From: Gammaproteobacteria bacterium
GTDB lineage: Bacteria; Pseudomonadota; Gammaproteobacteria; Pseudomonadales; Pseudohongiellaceae
Length of the DNA stretch: 64,000 nt
Direction of reading: 5' to 3'
Assembly: GCA_009844085.1 (NCBI GenBank)
Contig: VYCF01000024.1
Coordinates: 1-64,000, forward strand
In this document: one piece after another, positions 23,698 through 32,686 of the stretch
How positions within the stretch are numbered: position 1 is the stretch's first letter
Layout: each line of letters begins with the position of its first letter
Program-made: the position numbers and the translations under genes
Notes under the pieces: model-generated
Told to the model about the DNA's origin: nothing
What the model saw: the letters and a program-made list of their open reading frames with translations, nothing else
The model's database searches: none

Positions 23698-24312
23698 GTG
23701 GAAATTGCCTGTCTCGATCTCGAGGGAGTACTCGTGCCGGAAATCTGGATCGGCGTCGCCGAGCACACCGGCATCGACGCGCTACGTGCAACGACCCGGG
23801 ACATACCCGACTATGACGTGCTCATGCGCCAGCGGCTGAGGTTGCTCGAAGAACATGGGTTGGGCGTGGACGAAATCCAGCAGGTTATCGCAGGCATGGC
23901 GCCGCTCGAAGGCGCAAAAGACTTCCTCGATTGGCTCAAGGCGCGCTTCCAGGTAATCATTCTCTCCGACACCTTCTACGAATTTTCCCACCCCTTGATG
24001 CGTCAACTCGATTTCCCGGCGCTTTTCTGCCACCGGCTCGAAATCGGGAACGGCCGCATAACAGGCTACAGGCTGCGCCAAAAAGATCCCAAGCGCCAAA
24101 GCGTTAAAGCCCTGCACGCATTGAATTTCCGGGTAATCGCCGCGGGCGACTCCTATAACGACACAACCATGCTTGAGGAAGCCGACGCCGGCATCCTCTT
24201 CCGGGCCCCGGCCAACGTAATCGAAGCCTTCCCCCAATACCCCTTGGTAACCACCTTCGAAGAACTGCGGGATCAGTTCCGCCGCGCCAGCGAACGCTCT
24301 ATACCCGAATGA
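23698..24312 (+). CDS. thrH: ThrH: phosphoserine phosphatase / homoserine phosphotransferase
   Basis: A 204-residue HAD-superfamily enzyme. DLEGVL near residue 6 carries the nucleophile Asp and the glutamate variant (DxE) characteristic of ThrH. ILSDTF is motif II, with the lysine in QKDPKRQ and the metal site GDSYNDTTML. ThrH dephosphorylates phosphoserine and can pass phosphate to homoserine, linking serine and threonine routes. GTG 23698 follows GGGGAGAAG at a good distance. It converges with the RAYT gene, 14 bases away. Confidence 0.9.
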   Translation: MEIACLDLEGVLVPEIWIGVAEHTGIDALRATTRDIPDYDVLMRQRLRLLEEHGLGVDEIQQVIAGMAPLEGAKDFLDWLKARFQVIILSDTFYEFSHPLMRQLDFPALFCHRLEIGNGRITGYRLRQKDPKRQSVKALHALNFRVIAAGDSYNDTTMLEEADAGILFRAPANVIEAFPQYPLVTTFEELRDQFRRASERSIPE

Positions 24313-24326
24313 CCCTTCGGCTTGGG

Positions 24327-25289
24327 TTACGCGGCATTCTTCGTTCTGTTCCTTTCCTTGGCCGCCAACTTTTCCAGGCCGTTGAACATCGTGATCGCCT
24401 CTCGCTGAATCTCCAGCGCCAGCATTCGCCACTGTTCCTGGTTCAACCGCAAGGTTGACAGCAAGGACGGAGCATATTCCGGAATGAATCCATTCTTGTC
24501 CGTACGCGCAATCCGGCCTGTCCAATCCACCAACTCAATGTAGTTGCGCAGATCGTACGGTAACGAGGCCGGTCCCTGTCCGTCATTCATCCCGGTGCCG
24601 AACGGCATCAGCCTGGGAGTCGGACTTTCCGTTACCTCGCCGTTTTCTGACGCCGCGCGGCGAATTCGCGCCTGAATGGAAGTAAACTCCGACTCCTCCA
24701 ACGCCTCACATACTCCGGCCCGCATCGGATTGAGGTCAATATACGCCATGCACGACAACAACGCCGCCTCATCCAGAAGCGCCTGGGATTTGAATCGCCC
24801 TTCCCAGAATCTCCCCGTGCATTCGTCTTCCTTGTTGGCCCTGCGGGCGATGTACTCGTTCAGGCAGCGCATGAACCAACTTATGTCGGCTAATCGTTCG
24901 CGCCAGATTTCGACGATGCAGTCCAGTTGACGAAATTCCGCCTCCGACTTCAGGTCGCCGCGCAGGTAGCAATGTACCAACGGGTCGCCCTTGTACAAAC
25001 TTAGCCAGCGGCCGATAACTGCATCCCGGGTCCAGGAACGACTTCTGCCCTGATCCACGTGCAGAACCACATGGTAGTGATTGCTCATCACCGCGTAGGC
25101 GGCGATGTCGATGGCGAAGACTTCGCCGAGTAGCGTCAGGCGGTCCACCAGCCAGGGCTTTCGGTGGTCGAAATTCTTGCCGGAATACCGATCTTCGCCA
25201 CATAGGAAGGCTCGCCGCACGCAGCGGGAAACACAGTGGTAGTAAGGCGTGTCGTCCAGCGACACGATTTGCGAACGGGGCCGGGTCAT
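24327..25289 (-). CDS. REP-associated tyrosine transposase (RAYT, Y1_Tnp/IS200-like)
   Basis: A 320-residue single-strand HUH nuclease-type transposase. HYHVVLH (residues 71–77) supplies the metal-binding histidines and Y183 in MAYIDLNPMRAG is the likely catalytic tyrosine. TPYYHCVSRCVRRAFLCG at the start is typical. RAYTs are domesticated IS200 relatives, usually single-copy, that mobilise short REP palindromes. GAAGG precedes ATG 25289. A copy of the dispersed ATGGGTGTCC repeat lies in its leader (25373), and many copies occur within 20 kb on both sides, which suggests but does not prove that it acts on them. No terminal repeats of an intact IS are visible. Confidence 0.88.
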   Translation of the reverse strand: MTRPRSQIVSLDDTPYYHCVSRCVRRAFLCGEDRYSGKNFDHRKPWLVDRLTLLGEVFAIDIAAYAVMSNHYHVVLHVDQGRSRSWTRDAVIGRWLSLYKGDPLVHCYLRGDLKSEAEFRQLDCIVEIWRERLADISWFMRCLNEYIARRANKEDECTGRFWEGRFKSQALLDEAALLSCMAYIDLNPMRAGVCEALEESEFTSIQARIRRAASENGEVTESPTPRLMPFGTGMNDGQGPASLPYDLRNYIELVDWTGRIARTDKNGFIPEYAPSLLSTLRLNQEQWRMLALEIQREAITMFNGLEKLAAKERNRTKNAA

Positions 25290-25372
25290 CCTTCGCCTGC
25301 AAGTTCTGCGTATCTCTTGCAGGTAGTTATAGTCAAGATTTGTCAGAACGCCAGATTTTGGAATTCTTTCGG

Positions 25373-25382
25373 ATGGGTGTCC
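25373..25382 (+). repeat. Dispersed repeat copy in the RAYT leader
   Basis: ATGGGTGTCC followed by TTTCC, 84 bases upstream of the transposase start and just before the end of purB. Its tail matches that of the copy at 27472 (ATGGGTGTCCCTTTCC). Confidence 0.7.
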
Positions 25383-25396
25383 TTTCCGAGAGGAAC

Positions 25397-26779
25397 TCAA
25401 TCCAGGTGTGATCGGATTGAACCGGCCAGGTCGATGGCCTTGCCGAGGTAGGTTCGCGGGGTGAGTTGCAGTAGTGATTGCCTGGACTCATCGGGTATAT
25501 CGAGCTTTTTGACGAAAGCGCGGATGGCGGCCTCATTTACTTTGCGGCCCCGGGTAAGTTCCTTCAGTTTTTCGTACGGTTCCGGCACGTCGTGGCGGCG
25601 CATCACCGTCTGAATCGCCTCGGCGAGGATTTCCCAGCAACCGTCGATGTCCGCGTCGATTATTTCGGCATCTAGTTCGAGTTTTCCAAGCCCCGCCAGG
25701 GTCGAACGGAAGGCGAGCAGGCTGTAGCCCAGAGCAATACCGAAATTTCGGAGTACCGTTGAATCGCTCAAGTCCCGTTGCAGGCGTGAGATCGGCAGTT
25801 TCTCGGCCAGATGATGCAGCAAGGAGTTGGCTACGCCGGCATTGCCTTCGGAATTCTCGAAATCGATCGGATTAACCTTGTGCGGCATCGTAGAGGAGCC
25901 CACTTCGCCGGCAACCGCACGCTGCCGGAAATAGCCCAGTGAAATATAGGTCCAGAGGTCGCGGTCGAGGTCCAGAACGATGGTGTTCAGACGGCTGAGT
26001 GCCGCGCAATACTCGGCAAAGGAATCGTAAGGCTCGATCTGGGTGGTATAGGGATTCCAGCCCAGGCCGAAGCTCTCGACAAAATCCCGGGCCAATCCGG
26101 GCCATTCGACGTCCGGATACGCCGCGACATGCGCGTTGTAGTTGCCCACCGCGCCATTGATCTTGCCAAGCAGTTCGACCTTCCGGAATTTGTTCAACTC
26201 ACGCTGCAGACGCCAGACGAAATTGGCGAGTTCCTTGCCCATCGTGGTAGGCGATGCGGGCTGACCATGAGTTCGCGAGAGCATCGGCTGTGCTGCAAAC
26301 TGTTCGCTCATGGCAGTCAACGCCTCGACCAGTTGCGCAAGCGCCGCGGCCAGCGCCTCGCGGCCATCGCGCAACATGAGCGCGTAGGCAAGATTATTGA
26401 TGTCCCAGGTGGTGCACGCGAAATGTACGAATTCTAAATGCGGGTTCAACTCTGGCTTTTGCGAAAGTTGTTCCTTGAGAAAATACTCGACGGCCTTGAC
26501 GTCATGCCGCGTAGTCGCCTCCAGTTCCTTGATGCGCGCGGCGTCGGCGATCGAAAAGTCGGCGGCAAGATTTCGGAGAAACTCCCCGGCGTCATCGCCT
26601 GGCGGCGGACATTCGGCGATGCCGGGCTCGGCGGCCAGCTTCAGCAGCCACTCGATTTCGACCTGCACCCGATAACGCATCAGGCCGTATTCGCTGAATA
26701 TGGGCGCCAGTTCGGCGCATTTCTCGCGATAGCGCCCGTCAAGCGGAGAAAGCGAAAGCAGTTCGTGTTCCTGATCCAT
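25397..26779 (-). CDS. purB: Adenylosuccinate lyase
   Basis: A 460-residue lyase of the fumarase/aspartase superfamily acting twice in purine synthesis (SAICAR to AICAR, adenylosuccinate to AMP). SPLDGRY near the N-terminus, TRHDVKAVEYFL, SRTHGQPASPTTMGKE and the signature loop SSTMPHKVNP are diagnostic of the purB group. ATG 26779 has GAGGTG upstream; a start at 26800 would overlap mnmA. It lies 8 bases after mnmA; hflD, usually between the two in relatives, is missing. Confidence 0.96.
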   Translation of the reverse strand: MDQEHELLSLSPLDGRYREKCAELAPIFSEYGLMRYRVQVEIEWLLKLAAEPGIAECPPPGDDAGEFLRNLAADFSIADAARIKELEATTRHDVKAVEYFLKEQLSQKPELNPHLEFVHFACTTWDINNLAYALMLRDGREALAAALAQLVEALTAMSEQFAAQPMLSRTHGQPASPTTMGKELANFVWRLQRELNKFRKVELLGKINGAVGNYNAHVAAYPDVEWPGLARDFVESFGLGWNPYTTQIEPYDSFAEYCAALSRLNTIVLDLDRDLWTYISLGYFRQRAVAGEVGSSTMPHKVNPIDFENSEGNAGVANSLLHHLAEKLPISRLQRDLSDSTVLRNFGIALGYSLLAFRSTLAGLGKLELDAEIIDADIDGCWEILAEAIQTVMRRHDVPEPYEKLKELTRGRKVNEAAIRAFVKKLDIPDESRQSLLQLTPRTYLGKAIDLAGSIRSHLD

Positions 26780-26787
26780 ACCGCACC

Positions 26788-27891
26788 TCAATGCAGACAA
26801 CGTTCAATCGGCGCGCCTCCGAGGCAGCGTTCGTCCTGGTAGAACACCACATACTGGCCCGGCGTGACCGCCTTCTGCGGGTGGTCGAATTCAACCCGTA
26901 ACTGTCGTTCGCCGACGCTGACTATCTCACAGCCGAAATCCGGCTGCCGGTAGCGCGTCTTGGCGCTGCAGCGCAGCGGCAGCGGCGGAATTTCGCCGTT
27001 GATCCAGGCTGGCATGTCCGCGATCAGTCCGTTGCTTTGCAATTCCTCGTGGTCCTCGCCTTGCACGACATAAAGTACGTTGTTCCCAAGATCCTTGCGC
27101 GCTACATACCACGGTGCTTCCGGATAATCGCGCAAACCGCCGATTCCAAGTCCCTGGCGTTGGCCGACAGTGTAATACATCAGCCCCTGGTGCCGTCCGA
27201 CCTCGTCTCCCGCGGGCGTCATGATCGCTCCAGGCTGCGCCGGCAGATAGCGTTGCAGGAAGTCGCTGAACTTGCGTTCGCCTATAAAACAGATGCCGGT
27301 GCTGTCCTTTTTGTCGTGTGTCGGCAGTTTCAGTTCCGCCGCCAGTTTCCGCACTTCGGGCTTGGTCATCTCGCCGAGGGGAAACAGGCAGCGGCGGATG
27401 CAGGCTTCGCTGACTTCGCAAAGAAAATAACTTTGATCCTTGTTGGAGTCGGCGCCCTTGCACAACCAGACATGGGTGTCCCTTTCCAGGCGGCGCGCAT
27501 AGTGGCCGGTTGCGATCAGGTCCGCGCCGAGTTCGAGTGCGTATTCGAGGAAAGCCTTGAACTTGATTTCGCGATTGCAGACGACGTCGGGATTCGGCGT
27601 GCGGCCCTGCCGGTATTCCTCGAGGAAATGCCGGAATACGTCGTCCCAGTATTCGGCCGCGAAATTGGCCTCGTGCAAATCGATGCCAAGCATCTCACAC
27701 ACTGCTCTGGCGTCGGCCAGATCGGCTTCGGCGGTGCAATATTCGGTGCCGTCGTCTTCCTCCCAGTTCTTCATGAAAAGGCCCTCTACCTGGTAGCCCT
27801 CACGCAGCAGCAAGCTGGCGGCGACCGATGAGTCGACGCCGCCGGACATGCCCACGATGACTCGCGAGCCTTGTGAATTCGGCGTATTCAT
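26788..27891 (-). CDS. mnmA: tRNA-specific 2-thiouridylase
   Basis: A 367-residue MnmA. The PP-loop GMSGGVDSS starts near residue 15; cysteines for sulfur transfer occur in [10 protein letters not shown] and [12 protein letters not shown]. It makes the 2-thiouridine at wobble position 34 of Lys, Glu and Gln tRNAs with sulfur relayed by TusBCDE, whose genes lie 14 kb away in this window. Residues about 136–139 (RDTH) fall on a dispersed repeat copy just before the [13 protein letters not shown] motif. Divergent from moaC; the shared region holds four repeat copies. Confidence 0.96.
   Translation of the reverse strand: MNTPNSQGSRVIVGMSGGVDSSVAASLLLREGYQVEGLFMKNWEEDDGTEYCTAEADLADARAVCEMLGIDLHEANFAAEYWDDVFRHFLEEYRQGRTPNPDVVCNREIKFKAFLEYALELGADLIATGHYARRLERDTHVWLCKGADSNKDQSYFLCEVSEACIRRCLFPLGEMTKPEVRKLAAELKLPTHDKKDSTGICFIGERKFSDFLQRYLPAQPGAIMTPAGDEVGRHQGLMYYTVGQRQGLGIGGLRDYPEAPWYVARKDLGNNVLYVVQGEDHEELQSNGLIADMPAWINGEIPPLPLRCSAKTRYRQPDFGCEIVSVGERQLRVEFDHPQKAVTPGQYVVFYQDERCLGGAPIERCLH
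27472..27482 (+). repeat. Dispersed repeat copy inside mnmA
   Basis: ATGGGTGTCCC followed by TTTCC, read in mnmA as RDTHV before the conserved NKDQSYF motif. The loop is variable in homologues, so insertion is plausible but not certain. Confidence 0.6.
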
Positions 27892-27922
27892 GCAGCGTGC
27901 ATTTTAACAGGTCGAGTTCCGC

Positions 27923-28013
27923 ATGGGTGTCCCATCGTGTTACTCCATCGTGTTACTCATGGGTGTCCCATCATGGATACGCATGGGTGTCCCGTGGAAC
28001 ATGGGTGTCCCAT
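27923..28013 (+). repeat. Dispersed repeat, cluster of four upstream of moaC
   Basis: Copies at 27923–27935, 27959–27971, 27983–27995 (CGT variant end) and 28001–28013, all in the same orientation with spacings of 36, 24 and 18 bases, each a multiple of three. They fill the 139-base space between the divergent mnmA and moaC starts. The frame is open from 27923 into moaC, encoding four MGVP units, so an extended MoaC is formally possible though unlikely. Confidence 0.92.
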
Positions 28014-28030
28014 CGTGGATAATGCGGGAC

Positions 28031-28519
28031 ATGAGTGGACTGACGCATCTGGACGAGTCCGGCAATGCGCGGATGGTCGATGTCGGCGACAAGCCCGACA
28101 GCCGGCGCGTGGCCGTCGCCGGCGCCCGTGTGCGCATGAAAGCGGAAACGCTGGAATTGATCGCTGCGGGAGGGCACAAGAAGGGCGACGTGCTGACCGT
28201 GGCGCGGGTCGCCGGAATCCAGGCGGCCAAGAATTGCGCCACGCTCATTCCCATGTGCCATCCGCTGATGCTCAGTTCGGTCGACATCCTTCTCGAATTG
28301 AACCGGGAAGCGAGTTGCGTCGAAATCACGGCAACCTGCAAGGTGAACGGACCTACGGGGGTCGAGATGGAAGCCCTGTCCGCCGCCGCGGTCAGCGCGC
28401 TGACGATTTACGACATGTGCAAGGCTGTCGATCGCGGCATGAGCATCGAAGGATTGTGTCTGCTGGAAAAATCCGGCGGCCGCAGCGGCACGTACCAGCG
28501 CCCGGAGCAGGGCGGCTGA
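28031..28519 (+). CDS. moaC: Cyclic pyranopterin monophosphate synthase
   Basis: A 162-residue MoaC, which forms cyclic pyranopterin monophosphate in molybdenum cofactor synthesis after MoaA. The family motifs [30 protein letters not shown] and [11 protein letters not shown] are all intact. ATG 28031 matches family N-termini ([19 protein letters not shown]). It has only a weak ribosome site, and the repeat cluster upstream leaves the frame open for another 36 codons. Its stop overlaps the moaD start. No moaA occurs in the window. Confidence 0.95.
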   Translation: MSGLTHLDESGNARMVDVGDKPDSRRVAVAGARVRMKAETLELIAAGGHKKGDVLTVARVAGIQAAKNCATLIPMCHPLMLSSVDILLELNREASCVEITATCKVNGPTGVEMEALSAAAVSALTIYDMCKAVDRGMSIEGLCLLEKSGGRSGTYQRPEQGG

Positions 28520-28773
28520 TGTTGCAGATACACTATTTCGCCAGCGTGCGGGAAGCTGTCGGCCGCGACCGGGAACAGATCGAATTGCCCGGGGACGTCG
28601 CCACGGTAGCCGATCTGGTCCGCCATCTGCGCACCGTCGATGCCGGCTTCGAGCGCATGATCGGCGAGCAGGAACAAGTACTCGTCGCGGTAAATCAGGC
28701 TGTCGCGGGCGACGAGGGAGCGGTCGCGGACGGCGACGAAGTCGCCTTCTTCCCGCCCATGAGCGGTGGCTGA
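28519..28773 (+). CDS. moaD: Molybdopterin synthase sulfur carrier subunit
   Basis: An 84-residue ubiquitin-like sulfur carrier ending in the required Gly-Gly (PPMSGG), the site of the thiocarboxylate. YFASVREAVGRDREQIELP is a standard MoaD start. ATG 28519 overlaps the moaC stop (TGATG) and the stop lies 1 base before the moaE ATG, so all three are cotranslated. Confidence 0.93.
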   Translation: MLQIHYFASVREAVGRDREQIELPGDVATVADLVRHLRTVDAGFERMIGEQEQVLVAVNQAVAGDEGAVADGDEVAFFPPMSGG

Positions 28774-28774
28774 A

Positions 28775-29266
28775 ATGGCGCAGGTCAGCGTCCAGGCCGA
28801 AGATTTCGATCTCGGCGCCGAATACCGGCGACTTTGCGCCGACGCCCCCGGCGGCGGAGCGGTAGTGACCTTCTGCGGCCTCGTGCGGGAATACTACGAC
28901 GTCGGCGGCGCGGACGAAGTCCGGGAACTGCGCCTGGAACACTACCCGGGCATGACCGAGAAAAGCATCCTCGATATCGTCAGGCAGGCCGAGCAACGCT
29001 GGGATCTGCTCGCGGTCAGGATCGTTCATCGAGTGGGAATATTGCGCCCCGGCGAACAGATCGTCTTTGCCGGCGTGGCCGGCCGCCATCGCGGCGAGAC
29101 CTTCGAGGCGGCGAATTTCATCATGGACTATCTGAAAAGCGAGGCGCCGTTCTGGAAAAAGCAGATCACCCGAAACGGCAGTGAATGGGTAAACATCCGC
29201 GAGAGCGACCGGGAAGCGCTGTCGCGCTGGCAGGCCGCCGACGATCAGGCGTCGGCTCGGAAATGA
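28775..29266 (+). CDS. moaE: Molybdopterin synthase catalytic subunit
   Basis: A 163-residue MoaE. GAVVTFCGLVRE, LEHYPGMTEKSI, RVGILRPGEQIVFAGVAGRHR and the catalytic lysine region APFWKKQ are family signatures. With MoaD it adds the two sulfurs to the pterin. ATG 28775 is preferred; a GTG at 28766 overlaps moaD. It converges with the cold-shock gene. The moaCDE block interrupts the mnmA–cspD–clpS order known from relatives. Confidence 0.95.
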   Translation: MAQVSVQAEDFDLGAEYRRLCADAPGGGAVVTFCGLVREYYDVGGADEVRELRLEHYPGMTEKSILDIVRQAEQRWDLLAVRIVHRVGILRPGEQIVFAGVAGRHRGETFEAANFIMDYLKSEAPFWKKQITRNGSEWVNIRESDREALSRWQAADDQASARK

Positions 29267-29276
29267 CTACGGCGGT

Positions 29277-29540
29277 TCAGTCGCCGTCGCCGGTTTCCGC
29301 CGCCGGCTCCGAAGAATTCGGTTCCGGGTCCGGGTCGGACAATGGCTTGATATTCGCGGCGTGCAGTCCCTTGGGTCCTTCCACGGTATCGAACGATACG
29401 AGTTGTCCGGCTTTCAGGGTCTTGTAGCCGTCCATGCCGATGGCGGAATAGTGTGCGAACAGGTCGTCGCCGCCGTCGTCCGGTAAAATGAAGCCGAATC
29501 CTTTGGCGTTGTTGAACCATTTGACCTGGCCGGTGCTCAT
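29277..29540 (-). CDS. cspD: Cold-shock domain protein, CspD-like, with acidic tail
   Basis: An 87-residue protein. The first 65 residues are a cold-shock domain with RNP1 (KGFGFILPD) and RNP2 (DLFAHYSAI) motifs that bind single-stranded nucleic acid. A tail of about 20 residues rich in Asp, Glu, Pro and Ser ([19 protein letters not shown]) is not usual for the family. Its place next to clpS matches cspD of Pseudomonas and E. coli, where it inhibits replication in stationary phase; that function is inferred by position. ATG 29540 has TTGGAG upstream. Confidence 0.82.
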   Translation of the reverse strand: MSTGQVKWFNNAKGFGFILPDDGGDDLFAHYSAIGMDGYKTLKAGQLVSFDTVEGPKGLHAANIKPLSDPDPEPNSSEPAAETGDGD

Positions 29541-29705
29541 CGTAAGCTCCAAGGTATTGATTACCGTCAAGTTTGTCGGGAGGGCGCTGGTTTTTTGGAT
29601 TTGCTATACACTATCAACCTTTGAAAGTCAAAGTTTGAAACTTGTGGAATTTGGGTTATTGATAAGGCGGACGGACTTGAAATCGATGCTCCAGGACCCA
29701 TACGG

Positions 29706-30044
29706 ATGAGCAGCCTACCGCGCAATGTGGACGACGACACCGGCGGCGAACTGCAGGAACAGGTCAAGACCGGCAAGCCGAAACTGTCGCAGCCGCCGCT
29801 CTACAAGGTCGTCCTGATCAACGACGATTACACGCCGATGGATTTCGTCGTGGATGTGTTATGTACTTTCTTCCATCTCGACGTCGAGAAGGCCACGCAG
29901 ATCATGTTGAAGGTCCATACGGAAGGCAAGGGCGTATGCGGGGTATACAGCAAGGACATCGCGGAAACAAAGGCCGCCCAGGTGAACAGGTATTCGCGTG
30001 AAAGTCAGCACCCGCTGTTGTGTTCGGTTGAAGTGGATCGTTAA
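29706..30044 (+). CDS. clpS: ATP-dependent Clp protease adaptor ClpS
   Basis: A 112-residue adaptor that recognises N-terminal Leu, Phe, Trp and Tyr and delivers substrates to Clp[21 protein letters not shown] is the core with the residues of the N-degron pocket (NDD, M), and the flexible N-terminal 35 residues regulate ClpA. Located 3 bases before clpA, so cotranscribed. Together with Aat and Bpt nearby it forms a complete N-degron pathway. Confidence 0.96.
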   Translation: MSSLPRNVDDDTGGELQEQVKTGKPKLSQPPLYKVVLINDDYTPMDFVVDVLCTFFHLDVEKATQIMLKVHTEGKGVCGVYSKDIAETKAAQVNRYSRESQHPLLCSVEVDR

Positions 30045-30047
30045 GCC

Positions 30048-32339
30048 ATGTTGAGCAAAGAGTTGGAAACCAATCTGAACGAAGCCTTCAGTGGCGCGAA
30101 CGAAAAGCGCCACGAGTTCATGACGATCGAACATCTGCTGCTCGCGCTGCTGGACGACGAAGTCGCCTGCAACGTGCTGCGCGCCTGCGATTGCGACCTG
30201 GCGCGCCTGCGCGGAGAACTCGCGGAATACGTGGACTCCATGACGCCGCTGATTCCGGAGGCCGAGACGTCGCGCAAGACCCAGCCGACCCTCGGCTTTC
30301 AGCGCGTTATCCAGCGCGCCGTTTTTCACGTGCAATCGTCCGGCCAGCGGGAAGTCACCGGCGCCAACGTGCTTGTGGCGATTTTCGCAGAGAAGGACAG
30401 TCATGCGGCATACGTTCTCAGGCAGCAGGATATCGCCCGCATCGACGTCATCAATTACATCTCCCACGGCATTTCCAAGGTTGCGGGCGAAGGCGCCGGC
30501 GAGGACCCGCTGCGCGAGCAGCAAGGCGCCGAAGGCGCGGAAGAGCGCCGTGCTTCTCCGCTGGAAAGTTTCACCACCAATCTCAACCGCCAGGCCGAAC
30601 TCAACCGCATCGATCCGCTGATCGGCCGTTCCGACGAAGTGACCCGGGTGATCCAGGTGCTGTCGAGACGCCGCAAGAACAATCCGCTATTGGTTGGCGA
30701 GTCGGGCGTGGGCAAGACCGCCGTGGTCGAGGGTCTCGCCCGGTTGATCATCGAAGACAACGTGCCCGAGGTATTCAAGGATTGTGTGATCTACGCCCTC
30801 GATCTGGGCGGATTGCTTGCCGGCACCAAGTACCGCGGCGATTTCGAGAAACGATTCAAGGCCTTGCTCGGTGAACTTGCCAAGCAGCCGAAGGCAGTAT
30901 TGTTCATCGACGAGGTGCATACCATCATCGGCGCCGGCGCGGCCTCGGGCGGCGTCATGGACGCTTCGAACCTGCTCAAGCCCGTGCTGACTTCGCCCAA
31001 TCTGCGTTGTATCGGCTCGACCACCTACCAGGAATATCGCGGAATCTTCGACAAGGACCGGGCGCTGTCCCGCCGCTTCCAGAAAATCGACGTGGAAGAG
31101 CCCGATGTGGAAACCACCTACCGCATTCTCAAGGGGCTCAAGAGCCGCTTCGAGGAACATCATGCCCTGCGTTATACAGACAAGGCGCTGAAGGCCGCTT
31201 CCGAACTGGCCTCGCGCTATATCACGGATCGCTACATGCCCGACAAGGCCATCGACCTGATCGACGAGGCCGGCGCCTTCCAGCGGCTGCAGCCCCAATC
31301 GCGCCGCAAGAAAGTGCTGCAGGTGGCTGATATGGAAAGAATGGTCGCCGCGATCGCCCGCATTCCGCCGAAAACCGTATCGAGTTCGGATATCGAGGCG
31401 CTGAAGAACCTGGAGTCCAATCTGAAGATGGTCGTCTTCGGCCAGGATCCGGCGATCGATACCCTGGCGACCGCGATCAAGCTGTCGCGCGCCGGACTCA
31501 ACGAAGGCGAACAGCCCATCGGCTGTTTCATGTTCGCCGGTCCCACCGGAGTGGGCAAGACCGAACTCAGCCGGCAACTCGCGAACATCATGGGTATCGA
31601 ACTCCTGCGGTTCGACATGTCCGAGTACATGGAGCGGCATACGGTTTCGAGGCTGATCGGCGCGCCGCCGGGCTATGTCGGCTTCGACCAGGGCGGCCTG
31701 CTTACCGAAGCGGTAACCAAGAATCCCCATTGCGTGCTGCTGCTCGACGAGATCGAGAAGGCGCATCCGGACGTGTTCAACCTGCTGTTGCAGGTAATGG
31801 ATCATGGCACGCTCACCGACAACAACGGGCGGCATGCCGATTTCCGCAACGTCGTCCTGATCATGACGACCAACGCGGGTGCGCGGGAAATGGCGCGGGC
31901 GTCGATCGGTTTTACCGCGCAGGATCACTCCACCGACGGCATGGAAGCGATCAAGAAGGCCTTTTCGCCAGAGTTCCGCAACCGCCTCGACGCGGTGATC
32001 CAGTTTGGACCCCTGTCGCCAGAGACGATCCGCACCGTGGTAGACAAGTTCCTTGTCGAATTGCAGGTCCAGCTCGACCCGAAGAAGGTGCAATTGCACG
32101 TTGACGAGTCGGCCGTCGACTGGTTCATCCGCAATGGTTACAGCGAAACCATGGGCGCACGGCCCATGGCCAGGCTCATCCAGGAGAAACTGAAAAAGGA
32201 ACTCGCCGAGGATATTCTTTTCGGTGAATTGTCGGATGGCGGCGGCGATGTCCATGTCAGCGCCGGAGACGGCGAGGACGACGATATCCAACTCGATATC
32301 AGGAGCCGCAGCAAGCTTGAGGAAAAAGAGCCCAGTTGA
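30048..32339 (+). CDS. clpA: ATP-dependent Clp protease ATP-binding subunit ClpA
   Basis: A 763-residue AAA+ unfoldase. The N-domain has two helical repeats ([28 protein letters not shown]), then D1 with Walker A GESGVGKT and Walker B LFIDEVHT, and D2 with Walker A GPTGVGKT and Walker B LLLDEIEK. It unfolds substrates brought by ClpS and feeds them to ClpP; clpP itself is not in the window. Length is standard. Confidence 0.97.
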   Translation: MLSKELETNLNEAFSGANEKRHEFMTIEHLLLALLDDEVACNVLRACDCDLARLRGELAEYVDSMTPLIPEAETSRKTQPTLGFQRVIQRAVFHVQSSGQREVTGANVLVAIFAEKDSHAAYVLRQQDIARIDVINYISHGISKVAGEGAGEDPLREQQGAEGAEERRASPLESFTTNLNRQAELNRIDPLIGRSDEVTRVIQVLSRRRKNNPLLVGESGVGKTAVVEGLARLIIEDNVPEVFKDCVIYALDLGGLLAGTKYRGDFEKRFKALLGELAKQPKAVLFIDEVHTIIGAGAASGGVMDASNLLKPVLTSPNLRCIGSTTYQEYRGIFDKDRALSRRFQKIDVEEPDVETTYRILKGLKSRFEEHHALRYTDKALKAASELASRYITDRYMPDKAIDLIDEAGAFQRLQPQSRRKKVLQVADMERMVAAIARIPPKTVSSSDIEALKNLESNLKMVVFGQDPAIDTLATAIKLSRAGLNEGEQPIGCFMFAGPTGVGKTELSRQLANIMGIELLRFDMSEYMERHTVSRLIGAPPGYVGFDQGGLLTEAVTKNPHCVLLLDEIEKAHPDVFNLLLQVMDHGTLTDNNGRHADFRNVVLIMTTNAGAREMARASIGFTAQDHSTDGMEAIKKAFSPEFRNRLDAVIQFGPLSPETIRTVVDKFLVELQVQLDPKKVQLHVDESAVDWFIRNGYSETMGARPMARLIQEKLKKELAEDILFGELSDGGGDVHVSAGDGEDDDIQLDIRSRSKLEEKEPS

Positions 32340-32360
32340 CGCCGGTGTGGGTTTTTCGGC

Positions 32361-32579
32361 TTATCGGGCCCGATAAGTGATCCGTCCCTTCGACAGGTCA
32401 TAGGGAGTCAACTCCACTTTCACCTGGTCTCCGGTAAGGATTCTGATGTAGTTCTTGCGCATTTTGCCCGAGATGTGGGCGGTTATTATGTGCCCGTTCT
32501 CCAACTTGACCCGAAACATGGTGTTGGGAAGGGTATCGATGACTTCACCCTCGATTTCGATCTGGTCTTCTTTTGCCAT
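32361..32579 (-). CDS. infA: Translation initiation factor IF-1
   Basis: A 72-residue OB-fold protein ([13 protein letters not shown] to GRITYRAR), full length and typical. It binds the 30S A site during initiation. It converges with clpA and has its own leader of about 100 bases after the bpt gene. Conserved neighbour of clpA and the aminoacyl-tRNA protein transferases in many gammaproteobacteria. Confidence 0.98.
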   Translation of the reverse strand: MAKEDQIEIEGEVIDTLPNTMFRVKLENGHIITAHISGKMRKNYIRILTGDQVKVELTPYDLSKGRITYRAR

Positions 32580-32686
32580 TCACTTCTCCTCGGCAACCGG
32601 AATGCGGCGCATTGTGCCGCATTTCCCCGGTATTCGCAAAAGCACGGGCGAAAAAACCGCCGGTTTTCGACGCCTGCCGGGCGGCT

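Noticed and set aside
27923..28030. A 36-residue N-terminal extension of MoaC
   Set aside because: The residues are repeat-encoded MGVP units with no match to MoaC; ATG 28031 matches family N-termini.
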